Positions 1 through 6,117 of a stretch of 6,525 nucleotides of DNA are shown here, in pieces. The notes below the pieces were generated by a model. The model did no database searches. It was not told the DNA's origin and saw only the letters and a list, made by a program, of their open reading frames with translations. Origin of the DNA: Pseudomonadota bacterium (lineage in GTDB: Bacteria > Desulfobacterota > Desulfobulbia > Desulfobulbales > Desulfobulbaceae); NCBI GenBank assembly GCA_009778235.1, contig WRKE01000198.1, positions 1 through 6,525 of the forward strand. The letters are read 5' to 3'. How positions within the stretch are numbered: position 1 is the stretch's first letter; each line of letters opens with the position of its first letter. The position numbers and the translations under genes are program-made.

Positions 1-99
1 GAGAAGAAGGGCTGGCTGGAGCCCAAGGTGGTGGTCCGTTTCTGGATCATCTCCATCATCCTGGGCCTGGTGGCCCTGGCAACCCTCAAGTTGAGATAA
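1..99 (+). CDS. mraY: MraY C-terminal end (phospho-MurNAc-pentapeptide transferase), 5' truncated by window
   Basis: Frame 1 is open from the first base to TAA at 97-99 and encodes 32 residues starting EKKGWLEPKVVVRFW and ending in TLKLR. This matches the usual MraY C-terminus: the EKKGW-EPK-VVRFW segment that follows the HHHFE region, then a last hydrophobic transmembrane helix (about residues 15-28 of the fragment) and a short basic end. MraY is an integral membrane enzyme that transfers phospho-MurNAc-pentapeptide from UDP to undecaprenyl phosphate, making lipid I. Its position directly before murD is the standard dcw order, with only 3 nt between the stop and the murD start. The catalytic residues lie upstream of the window and cannot be checked. 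The call rests on the conserved tail plus context. Confidence 0.93.
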   Translation, partial: EKKGWLEPKVVVRFWIISIILGLVALATLKLR

Positions 100-102
100 C
101 GC

Positions 103-1479
103 ATGCAAATACACAAGGGTGTGCAAGCGGCGGTGATCGGGTTGGGGATGGCGGGGCTGGCCACAGTGCGCTACCTGGTGGCGCAAGGCGCCCGGGTGCG
201 GGTTTCCGATAAGCGTGATTTTACGCAAATCGAGCCGAGCACCGTGGCCTGGCTTGAGGAACACGGAGTTTCGCTGGAATATGGTGGCCACACCGCGGCC
301 TTTCTCACTGGCTCTGAGGTGGTCATCCCTGGTCCGGGGGTGCCGCTGGATTTGCCGGTGCTCCAGGCGGTCCGGGAACAGGGGTTGCCGATTCTGGGCG
401 AATTGGCGCTGGCCGCCGGGCAGTTTCAAGTGCCGGTGATCGCGGTGACCGGCTCCAACGGCAAGACCACGGTTACCAGCCTGATCGGCCACCTGCTGCG
501 GGCCGCGGATAAGACCCCCTTTGTCGGCGGCAACATCGGCACGCCGCTCTTGGACTATTTCGCTCATCCGGGGAGCTACGATTGCGTGGTGCTGGAATTG
601 TCCAGTTTCCAGCTCGATCTGGCCGGCCTGTTCCGGCCTGATGTCGGTCTGCTGCTCAACCTGTCGCCGGACCATCTGGACCGCCACGGCAGTTTTGCCG
701 CCTATGCCGGCGCCAAACAGAAACTGTTCGCCCACCAGGTCGCGGGCGATTGCGCCATCTTGGGCGCCGACGACCCGCAGGCCGCCGCCACCCCGTTGAG
801 CGAGGGGGTGGCGCGATATACCTTCGGCCGGGGAGGAAATTGTTCCGCCCGGATCGTTGACGGCCGGGTGGAACTGCGCACAGGGGGACAAGGGGAGGGC
901 GAGGCGTGCTTTGATCTCGGTCCGACCCGGCTGCATTCCTCGGTCAACCAACTCAATGGAGCCGCCGCGGTCCTGGCGGTGGCCCAGTTGGGCTGCGGAT
1001 ATGAGGCGATCGGCCGAGGTCTGCTGAGTTTTGAGCCGCCGGCCCATCGCATGGCCGAAGTGGCCACCATCGATGGCGTCCGCTTCATCAATGATTCCAA
1101 GGCCACCAATATCGGCGCCCTGGAGGCGGCCCTGGGCGGCTGTGAATCCCCGGTGGTGCTCATCGCTGGCGGCCGTGACAAGGGCAGCGACTATACCTTG
1201 CTTAAGGAGGTGGTTGGGCGCAGGGTCAAGCACCTGATCCTTATGGGTGAGGCGGCCGGGATGATTCAAAGTGCCTTGGAAACGGTGGCGACGGTCGAAA
1301 TCGTGGGGACCATGGCCGAGGCGGTGCAAAGGGCCATGGCCGCTGCCACCAGCGGAGATCTGGTTTTGCTGGCACCGGGTTGTGCCAGTTTCGATATGTT
1401 TTCCGGCTATGAGGAGCGGGGCCGAGTTTTTGCTGAACAGGTGCTGCAGCTTGGCCAGGAACGGACAGCGGGGAGGTGA
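103..1479 (+). CDS. murD: UDP-N-acetylmuramoylalanine--D-glutamate ligase MurD
   Basis: This cytoplasmic ATP-dependent ligase adds D-glutamate to UDP-MurNAc-L-alanine. The 458-residue length is normal for the family. The N-terminal Rossmann-like UDP-binding domain covers about residues 1-105 (VIGLGMAG at 11-18, PGPGVP at 76-81). The central ATPase domain carries the P-loop TGSNGKTT (116-123), GNIG (143-146), ELSSFQL (165-171) and NLSPDHLDRHG (186-196); Lys205 in YAGAKQK is the likely carbamylated lysine. The C-terminal domain starts near 310 with NDSKATN (330-336), AGGRDKG (355-361) and APGCASFDMF (424-433). The HNxxN motif of the family reads VNQLN (281-285): both asparagines are kept and the histidine is replaced. 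The ATG lies 3 nt after the mraY stop, with only a weak GAG (93-95) upstream, so translation is probably coupled to mraY. The stop codon lies inside the ribosome binding site of the next gene. Confidence 0.97.
   Translation: MQIHKGVQAAVIGLGMAGLATVRYLVAQGARVRVSDKRDFTQIEPSTVAWLEEHGVSLEYGGHTAAFLTGSEVVIPGPGVPLDLPVLQAVREQGLPILGELALAAGQFQVPVIAVTGSNGKTTVTSLIGHLLRAADKTPFVGGNIGTPLLDYFAHPGSYDCVVLELSSFQLDLAGLFRPDVGLLLNLSPDHLDRHGSFAAYAGAKQKLFAHQVAGDCAILGADDPQAAATPLSEGVARYTFGRGGNCSARIVDGRVELRTGGQGEGEACFDLGPTRLHSSVNQLNGAAAVLAVAQLGCGYEAIGRGLLSFEPPAHRMAEVATIDGVRFINDSKATNIGALEAALGGCESPVVLIAGGRDKGSDYTLLKEVVGRRVKHLILMGEAAGMIQSALETVATVEIVGTMAEAVQRAMAAATSGDLVLLAPGCASFDMFSGYEERGRVFAEQVLQLGQERTAGR
1472..1479 (+). 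promoter_or_regulatory. Strong Shine-Dalgarno sequence overlapping the murD stop codon
   Basis: The bases GGAGGTGA are a near-perfect match to the anti-Shine-Dalgarno end of 16S rRNA and sit 7 nt before the ATG at 1487. The last three bases are the murD TGA stop. It is the best ribosome binding site seen at any junction in the window, and it is the main reason to accept the small downstream reading frame as a real gene starting at 1487 rather than at the later in-frame ATG (1496). Confidence 0.8.
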
Positions 1480-1486
1480 GGGCATC

Positions 1487-1708
1487 ATGATTCGGATGTG
1501 TTGCGTCTGTCATCGGGTGGAACTGGCAGGACAATGGTATGCGGACTTTTTCTTGACCGAACACGAGCGGCTGACCCATGGCTATTGTCCGGACTGTTTA
1601 GCTTCGGTCATGGCTGAGACCGAGGAAATTTTCGCCATCATGGGGCAGCCGGCATGGGCGGCCAGATTCCGGCCCGCTGCGATGGAGCAAAGAGGCCGAT
1701 GCGCCTGA
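1487..1708 (+). CDS. Small two-CxxC (putative zinc-binding) protein in the usual ftsW position
   Basis: This 73-residue protein belongs to no family I can name with certainty. It has a CxxC at residues 5-8 (MCCVCH; Cys6 is also present) and a second CxxC at 34-37 in THGYCPDC. His9 and His31 flank them. Four cysteines in two CxxC pairs 25 residues apart suggest a zinc ribbon or knuckle; metal binding is inferred. The layout C-x2-C, then G-x-W (15-17), then HGxCPxC resembles the short C-terminal tail of many PAS-domain kinases and response regulators in deltaproteobacteria (C-x2-C-K-x-I-R-D ... G-x-W ... F-S-H-G-I-C-P-x-C). Here it stands alone with no sensor domain. Residues 38-50 look helical, and the last 20 or so are poorly structured and include a lone Cys72. 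No signal peptide or membrane segment is visible. The start is set by a strong Shine-Dalgarno sequence across the murD stop, and the 3' end overlaps murG by 10 nt, so it is very likely translated with its neighbours. Its role is unknown. Confidence 0.75.
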   Translation: MIRMCCVCHRVELAGQWYADFFLTEHERLTHGYCPDCLASVMAETEEIFAIMGQPAWAARFRPAAMEQRGRCA

Positions 1709-2790
1709 TTGTGGCTGGCGGCGGCACCGGCGGGCATCTCTTCCCCGGCATTGCCGTGGCTGAGGAGATGCGTGAACGTGCGCCCGAGTCGCAGGTGTTG
1801 TTCATCGGCACCTCGCGCTTGCTGGACCAACAGGCCCTGGTCGGGCTTGGCTTCGAATTGGCGGCCTTGAAATGCGGCGGGGTCAAGGGGCTCGGTTGGG
1901 CTGACCGGCTGCGCAGCCTGGGGATGATGCCAATCGCGGTGGCAACCGCCGTTAAGATGATGCGCCGCTTCCGGCCGGACCTGGTATTCGGGGTCGGCGG
2001 TTATGTGACCGGCCCGGTTTTGCTGGCGGCCAAGCTCCTGCGGGTCCCCATAGCCATCCACGAGCAGAATTCGGTGCCGGGGATGACCAATCGGCTGGCC
2101 GGCAAACTGGCGGACCTTATCCTGATCTCGTTGCCGTGCACGCCGCCTTTCCCGCCGCGCAAGACCATCCAAACCGGCAATCCCCTGCGGCGGGCGATCC
2201 TGATGGCGGCTGGCCGGGAGAAACAGGCGGCAGCCGTGCCGACCGTGCTGGTCCTCGGCGGCAGCCAAGGGGCGCACCGGGTCAATATGCTGATGATGGA
2301 GGCCGCGGCACGACTGCACACACAAAAAGTTCCCTTTCGCCTGATCCATCAGACCGGCGAGGCCGACCGTGAGCAGGTGGCCAACTGCTATACCCAGCTT
2401 GGGGTTGAGGCCGAGGTGTCGGCCTTTATCCGGGACATGGCCGAGGTCTATGGCCGGGCCAATCTGGCGGTCTCCCGGGCCGGGGCGACTACCTGTGCCG
2501 AGCTGGCGGCCATGGGGCTGCCCTCCCTGCTGATCCCCTATCCGTTCGCGGCTGACGACCATCAGGTAACGAATGGGAAATATTACGTAAATGGTGGTGG
2601 CGCCCGGCTGCTGCCCCAATCCAGTTTGACCGGCGAAATTCTTGCCAGCACCATCAGCGAACGCTTGCGGAACAAGGAAGAGTTACATACAATGGCGGCC
2701 GGCATGAAGGCCATGGCCATGCTGGATGCCACGGATCGGATCGTGGAGGCATGCATTCAACTCGTTGCTCGCCGAAAACGGCGAAAATAA
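1699..2790 (+). CDS. murG: UDP-GlcNAc:lipid I N-acetylglucosaminyltransferase MurG
   Basis: MurG is a peripheral enzyme on the cytoplasmic face of the inner membrane that transfers GlcNAc from UDP-GlcNAc to lipid I, giving lipid II. The protein has 363 residues, a typical length. Visible motifs in order are GGGTGGH (7-13), GVGGYVTGP (98-106), HEQNSVPG (121-128), GNPLR (160-164), GGSQGA (187-192), SRAGATTCAEL (259-269; Glu268 corresponds to the UDP-ribose-binding Glu) and PFAADDHQ (282-289). The usual NA after DHQxx reads NG (292-293). The C-terminus is very basic (RRKRRK), consistent with membrane association. The ATG at 1699 is chosen because MRLIVAGGGTGG is the canonical MurG N-terminus. 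An in-frame ATG at 1654 would add 15 residues unlike the family. AGAGG (1691-1695) is a close-spaced ribosome binding site and GGAG (1684-1687) a more distant one. The start overlaps the small upstream gene by 10 nt, suggesting coupling. Confidence 0.97.
   Translation: MRLIVAGGGTGGHLFPGIAVAEEMRERAPESQVLFIGTSRLLDQQALVGLGFELAALKCGGVKGLGWADRLRSLGMMPIAVATAVKMMRRFRPDLVFGVGGYVTGPVLLAAKLLRVPIAIHEQNSVPGMTNRLAGKLADLILISLPCTPPFPPRKTIQTGNPLRRAILMAAGREKQAAAVPTVLVLGGSQGAHRVNMLMMEAAARLHTQKVPFRLIHQTGEADREQVANCYTQLGVEAEVSAFIRDMAEVYGRANLAVSRAGATTCAELAAMGLPSLLIPYPFAADDHQVTNGKYYVNGGGARLLPQSSLTGEILASTISERLRNKEELHTMAAGMKAMAMLDATDRIVEACIQLVARRKRRK
2769..2784 (+). other. Short perfect hairpin at the 3' end of murG
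   Basis: TCGCCG-AAAA-CGGCGA forms a perfect 6-bp stem with an AAAA loop. It covers the codons just before the murG stop and is followed by AAATAATC rather than a run of T, so it does not look like an intrinsic terminator on either strand. It could affect mRNA stability or coupling into murC, or it could be a chance result of the basic, GC-rich C-terminal codons. Confidence 0.3.
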
Positions 2791-2817
2791 TCTTCTCCTC
2801 ATCAATATAGCGCCTTC

Positions 2818-4236
2818 ATGTACAGAAAGACCAAGCATATCCATTTTGTCGGTATCGGCGGCATCGGCATGTCGGGCATCGCCGAGCTGTTGCTGAGTCT
2901 GGGATACAAGGTCAGCGGCTCTGATCTGCGGTCCACCGACACCACCAAGCGGCTGGAACAGCTGGGCGGGGTTGTGTATCAGGGCCATGAGGCGGGCTGG
3001 GTGGCAGGGGCAGAGGTGGTGGTGACCTCCACCGCCATCCCGGCTGACAACCCGGAGGTGCTCGCCGCCAAGGAGGCGCATGTGCCGGTGGTGCAGCGCG
3101 CCGAGATGCTGGCCGAGTTGATGCGGCTGAAGAAATACGGCATCGCCGTGGCCGGCAGCCACGGGAAGACCTCGACCAGCTCGATGGTGGCCGCGGTGCT
3201 GGTCGAAGCGGGCCTCGATCCCACGGTGGTGGTCGGCGGCAAGGTGCATAGCCTGGGCAGTAACGCCAAGCTGGGCGCGGGCGAATTTCTGGTCGCCGAG
3301 GCCGATGAGAGCGATGGTTCGTTCCTCAAGCTGTCGCCGGTCATCGAGGTGGTGACCAACATCGATCTCGAGCATCTCGACTACTACCGAGATATCGAGC
3401 ACATCAAGGATATATTCCTGGAATTCATCGATCGTCTGCCTTTTTACGGGGTGGCCGTGGTCTGCATCGACAACGACCATGTCGCCCAGATCCTGCCCCG
3501 GATCGGAAAACGCATCATCACCTACGGCCTGACCGAACAGGCCGATCTCCAGGCCATCAAGATCGTCACCGGCAACGGCACCTCCACCTTTACGGTCCGC
3601 AGCCGTGCCGGCGAGCTGGGTGCCATCCGCCTCAACCGGCCTGGACGGCACCTGATCTACAACAGCCTGGCCGCGGTCTGTGTCGGCCTGGAGCTGGAAA
3701 TCGATTTTCCGGTGATTGCCCGTGGACTGGAGAAATTCCAGGGCGTGCAGCGTCGACTTCAGGTCAAGGGGGAGGCCGGCGGCGTTCTGGTGGTGGACGA
3801 TTATGGCCATCACCCCACCGAAATCCGGGCCACCCTTGATGCGGTGCGCGAAGGATGGCCGGAGCGGCGGGTGGTGGTGCTCTTTCAGCCCCACCGCTAT
3901 ACCCGCACCCAGGGACTGTTCGACGATTTCGTCACTGCCTTCCGCCGCGCCGACGTGCTGGTGCTCACCGACATCTATGCGGCCAGTGAACAGCCGATTG
4001 AGGGGGTCACTTCAAAACGGCTGCAGGAGGCCATCAAAAAGCATGGCCAGCGGCAGACCCACTACATCCCCCATTTGGTGCGGCAGGTCCAGCCCCTGTT
4101 GCCGTTGATCGCGCCCGGAGACTTGGTGCTGACCTTGGGGGCCGGCAATATCGTCCGCGCCGGAGAACAGTTGCTGACCCTGCTCGCGGAGTCGGATCAA
4201 GCCCGGGATGACCGGCTTGCCGGTGAGCAGCGATGA
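2818..4236 (+). CDS. murC: UDP-N-acetylmuramate--L-alanine ligase MurC
   Basis: MurC is the cytoplasmic ATP-dependent ligase that joins L-alanine to UDP-MurNAc, the first peptide-building step. The protein has 472 residues, normal for the family. The N-terminal nucleotide-binding fold opens with HFVGIGGIGMSG (9-20) and SGSDL (33-37). The ATPase domain has the P-loop GSHGKTST (113-120, Lys117), VAEADESDGSF (159-169, Glu161) and NIDLEHLDYY (181-190, His186). The C-terminal domain follows with GVQRRLQ (309-315), VVDDYGHHPTE (325-335), QPHRYTRT (357-364), TDIYAASE (384-391) and TLGAGNI (439-445). The GRHNxxN motif reads GRHLIYN (276-282), so one of two family-invariant asparagines is leucine. The ATG is chosen because MYRKTKHIHFVGIGG is the standard N-terminus, yet no Shine-Dalgarno sequence precedes it: the 27-nt gap is pyrimidine- and AT-rich. 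The stop overlaps the murB start as ATGA. Confidence 0.97.
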   Translation: MYRKTKHIHFVGIGGIGMSGIAELLLSLGYKVSGSDLRSTDTTKRLEQLGGVVYQGHEAGWVAGAEVVVTSTAIPADNPEVLAAKEAHVPVVQRAEMLAELMRLKKYGIAVAGSHGKTSTSSMVAAVLVEAGLDPTVVVGGKVHSLGSNAKLGAGEFLVAEADESDGSFLKLSPVIEVVTNIDLEHLDYYRDIEHIKDIFLEFIDRLPFYGVAVVCIDNDHVAQILPRIGKRIITYGLTEQADLQAIKIVTGNGTSTFTVRSRAGELGAIRLNRPGRHLIYNSLAAVCVGLELEIDFPVIARGLEKFQGVQRRLQVKGEAGGVLVVDDYGHHPTEIRATLDAVREGWPERRVVVLFQPHRYTRTQGLFDDFVTAFRRADVLVLTDIYAASEQPIEGVTSKRLQEAIKKHGQRQTHYIPHLVRQVQPLLPLIAPGDLVLTLGAGNIVRAGEQLLTLLAESDQARDDRLAGEQR

Positions 4237-5150
4237 ACAGCCAGCAGCAACTCGAACTCGCCTCGCTCTGCCGCTTAATACGGTGGAATGTCGATATGGC
4301 GGCCTATTCCACCTTCCGCGCCGGCGGCATTGTCGAGGCCATGGTCGAAACCGAAAGCGTGGAAGAGTTGGCGGGCCTGCTGCGGTGGCTGCACCGGGAA
4401 CGCATCGCCTGGCATGTGGTCGGCGGCGGTTCCAACATCCTGGTGACCGGCCGCTACCGGGAGGGCGTCTTCATCAGGCTGCGCGGCACGGTGCGGACCA
4501 ACCAGTGCGAGCGGGACGGCGACTCGTTCTTGGTGAAGGTCTCAGCCGGATGCAACCTGGCCGCCCTGCTGGGATGGTGCGCCCGCAGCAATCTCGGCGG
4601 CCTGGAATTCATGGCCGGCATTCCTGGCAGTGTCGGCGGGGCCATCCGCATGAATGCCGGCGCCTTCGGCCACGCCATCGGCGATGCGCTTACCGTGGTC
4701 TTTTGCCTGAATGAGCAGGGCGAACCGGCGGAGATAACCCGTGAAGAGGCGGTCTTTAGCTATCGTTCCACCCGTCTGCCCGCGGAGCCCCAGGTGCGGA
4801 TGGTGATCACCGGAGGCGTGTTTCGTCTGCAAGCCGCCAACGGCCGCCAGGTGACCGAGCAATGCCGGGAGATCATCGCCCAGCGGCGGAGTACCCAACC
4901 CCAGGGGATGGGCTCGGCGGGTTCGTTTTTCAAGAATCCGCCCGGCGATTTTGCCGGCCGTCTGATTGAACAGGCGGGCTTGAAGGGGATGACCATTGGC
5001 CGGGCGATGGTGTCGCCCAAGCATGCCAATTTCCTGGTCAATATTGGCGGGGCGGTGCCCGAGGATATCGTTGGACTGATGGAGGAGGTGCAACAGAAGG
5101 TTTTTGCGCATTCAGGCATCCACTTGGAGCCTGAGGTGCATATTTACTAG
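4233..5150 (+). CDS. murB: UDP-N-acetylenolpyruvoylglucosamine reductase MurB
   Basis: MurB is the cytoplasmic FAD- and NADPH-dependent enzyme that reduces UDP-GlcNAc-enolpyruvate to UDP-MurNAc, the substrate of MurC encoded just upstream. The protein has 305 residues, in the range of the shorter (type II-like) enzymes. Family marks are the start MAAYSTFRAGG (22-32), FAD-binding VVGGGSNIL (62-70) and GIPGSVGGA (129-137) followed by NAGAFG (141-146), FSYRST with the conserved Tyr177-Arg178 (175-180), GSFFKNP (230-236; Ser231 is the expected proton donor), and the C-terminal LEPEVHIY (298-305) that carries the conserved glutamate, probably Glu301. The ATG overlaps the murC stop by 4 nt (ATGA), a classic coupling arrangement, with GGTGAG (4222-4227) as a ribosome binding site 5 nt before it. 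There is no ddl gene after it; ftsQ follows directly. Confidence 0.97.
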   Translation: MNSQQQLELASLCRLIRWNVDMAAYSTFRAGGIVEAMVETESVEELAGLLRWLHRERIAWHVVGGGSNILVTGRYREGVFIRLRGTVRTNQCERDGDSFLVKVSAGCNLAALLGWCARSNLGGLEFMAGIPGSVGGAIRMNAGAFGHAIGDALTVVFCLNEQGEPAEITREEAVFSYRSTRLPAEPQVRMVITGGVFRLQAANGRQVTEQCREIIAQRRSTQPQGMGSAGSFFKNPPGDFAGRLIEQAGLKGMTIGRAMVSPKHANFLVNIGGAVPEDIVGLMEEVQQKVFAHSGIHLEPEVHIY

Positions 5151-5172
5151 ACAGGGACCCGAGGACGGAGCG

Positions 5173-6117
5173 ATGGCGATCTACATTCCCCTGAAGACAT
5201 CGTCCCATTCCCCCAGCACCAGGGCAAAGCCTGGCAAGAATAAAAAAAGCTTTTCCTGGCTGTTTCGGCGGAAAAAGAACGGGCTCGACAAATCGCGCCG
5301 GCAGCCAGCCATGGTGACTGGAGCGCAGCGGCTGTGGAAATGGAAACGGCTGTTCAGGGGCGCTGTCTTGGTCGGACTGCTGGTGGCCATCGTGGGCATG
5401 GGGATCTGGAGTGCGACCCTGTTGCTGTTTAAGTCGACCATTTTCCAACTGACCGATATCAAGGTGACCGGCACCGGTGTCGCCACCCAGCGGCAGATTC
5501 TCGATCTTGCCGGATTGCAGCAAGGGGGGAGCCTGCTGCGGTTTGACGCCAGGGCTGCTGCTGCCCGGATCGAAAGCCATCCCTGGGTGGAACGGGCGGA
5601 GGTCAAGACCAACTGGCCCTCGGCGGTGGAGATCACGGTGGTTGAGCATCAACCGTTTGCCCTGGTGAACCTGGAGGAGGCCAAGGAGCGCCGCCTGTAC
5701 TATATCAACCGTTCCGGGCGGCTGTTTGCTGAGGCTGGCCTGGGGCAAGAGCTGGATTTTCCGGTGATCACCGGCATTCGCTCCGACAAGGATGTGGAAG
5801 CGGGCCGCCTGGCCAGGGGCACGCTGGCCGATGCGGCCTGCAGCCTGCTGGGTATGGCGGCCAAGGGCAATGCCATCTTGCCCATCCAGGCGATTTCTGA
5901 GATCCATGTCGATCAGAAGCAGGGTCTGATTCTGTATTTGGTGGACCGTCCCTTTCCGGTCTATTTCGGGGTGGATCGGTTCCCGTTGAAATATAACCGG
6001 CTGATCAAGGTGCTTGAACAGTTGTACGCGAAGAAGCAGGTGGATGGCGTTAAAGAAATTCGAATGGACTATTTCGATGATAAAGTCTTGGTTACCGGAG
6101 TCCAAGTTGATGGGTGA
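5173..6117 (+). CDS. ftsQ: Cell division protein FtsQ
   Basis: FtsQ is a bitopic inner-membrane divisome protein that links cytoplasmic and periplasmic division factors (in E. coli with FtsB and FtsL). From the ATG at 5173 it has 314 residues. It has a long, strongly basic cytoplasmic tail (about 1-62, with KNKK and FRRKK), one transmembrane helix (about 63-86), a POTRA domain beginning FQLTDIKVTG (91-100) and including HPWVERAEV (136-144) and WPSAVEITVVEHQPFAL (148-164), then the FtsQ C-terminal domain with YYINRSGRLF (176-185) and FPVITGI (196-202). Sequence identity in this family is low; the call rests on architecture, the POTRA pattern and position before ftsA. The frame stays open back to an ATG at 5104, but those residues lie over the murB end and look unlike FtsQ. 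GAGG (5161-5164) gives suitable ribosome binding for 5173. The stop overlaps ftsA by 8 nt. Confidence 0.93.
   Translation: MAIYIPLKTSSHSPSTRAKPGKNKKSFSWLFRRKKNGLDKSRRQPAMVTGAQRLWKWKRLFRGAVLVGLLVAIVGMGIWSATLLLFKSTIFQLTDIKVTGTGVATQRQILDLAGLQQGGSLLRFDARAAAARIESHPWVERAEVKTNWPSAVEITVVEHQPFALVNLEEAKERRLYYINRSGRLFAEAGLGQELDFPVITGIRSDKDVEAGRLARGTLADAACSLLGMAAKGNAILPIQAISEIHVDQKQGLILYLVDRPFPVYFGVDRFPLKYNRLIKVLEQLYAKKQVDGVKEIRMDYFDDKVLVTGVQVDG
6097..6100 (+). promoter_or_regulatory. Ribosome binding site that decides the ftsA start
   Basis: GGAG lies within the last codons of ftsQ, 9 nt before the ATG at 6110. It supports an ftsA start that overlaps the ftsQ stop, so the two genes are probably translationally coupled. 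Confidence 0.55.

Noticed and set aside
1654..1698. A 15-residue N-terminal extension of murG from an earlier ATG
   Set aside because: The family N-terminus begins at MRLIVAGGGTGG. The extension overlaps the small gene in another frame and has no family-like sequence.
1582..2619. A 345-codon minus-strand frame opposite the small gene and murG
   Set aside because: It is antisense to murG, with Gln/His/Arg-rich composition and no recognisable domain.
2769..2799. Possible intrinsic terminator after murG
   Set aside because: The 6-bp stem is real, but A-rich sequence rather than a T run follows it, and murC continues in the same orientation 27 nt later.
2683..3894. A 403-codon open frame on the minus strand across murG-murC
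   Set aside because: It is antisense to strongly recognised murC and murG motifs. Its protein is rich in His, Asp, Gln and Gly, as expected from the complement of GC-rich coding sequence, and matches no family I know.
5104..5172. A 23-residue N-terminal extension of ftsQ from an earlier ATG
   Set aside because: It would overlap the end of murB by 47 nt, and the added residues look like out-of-frame murB. The ATG at 5173 has a well-spaced GAGG upstream.
5242..5254. Run of seven A followed by GCTTTT in ftsQ as a programmed slippage site
   Set aside because: The run codes normally for Lys-Lys-Ser in a basic tail, and the base before it is T, so it does not fit the standard X-XXY-YYZ heptamer. 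No stimulatory structure or sensible alternative product was seen.
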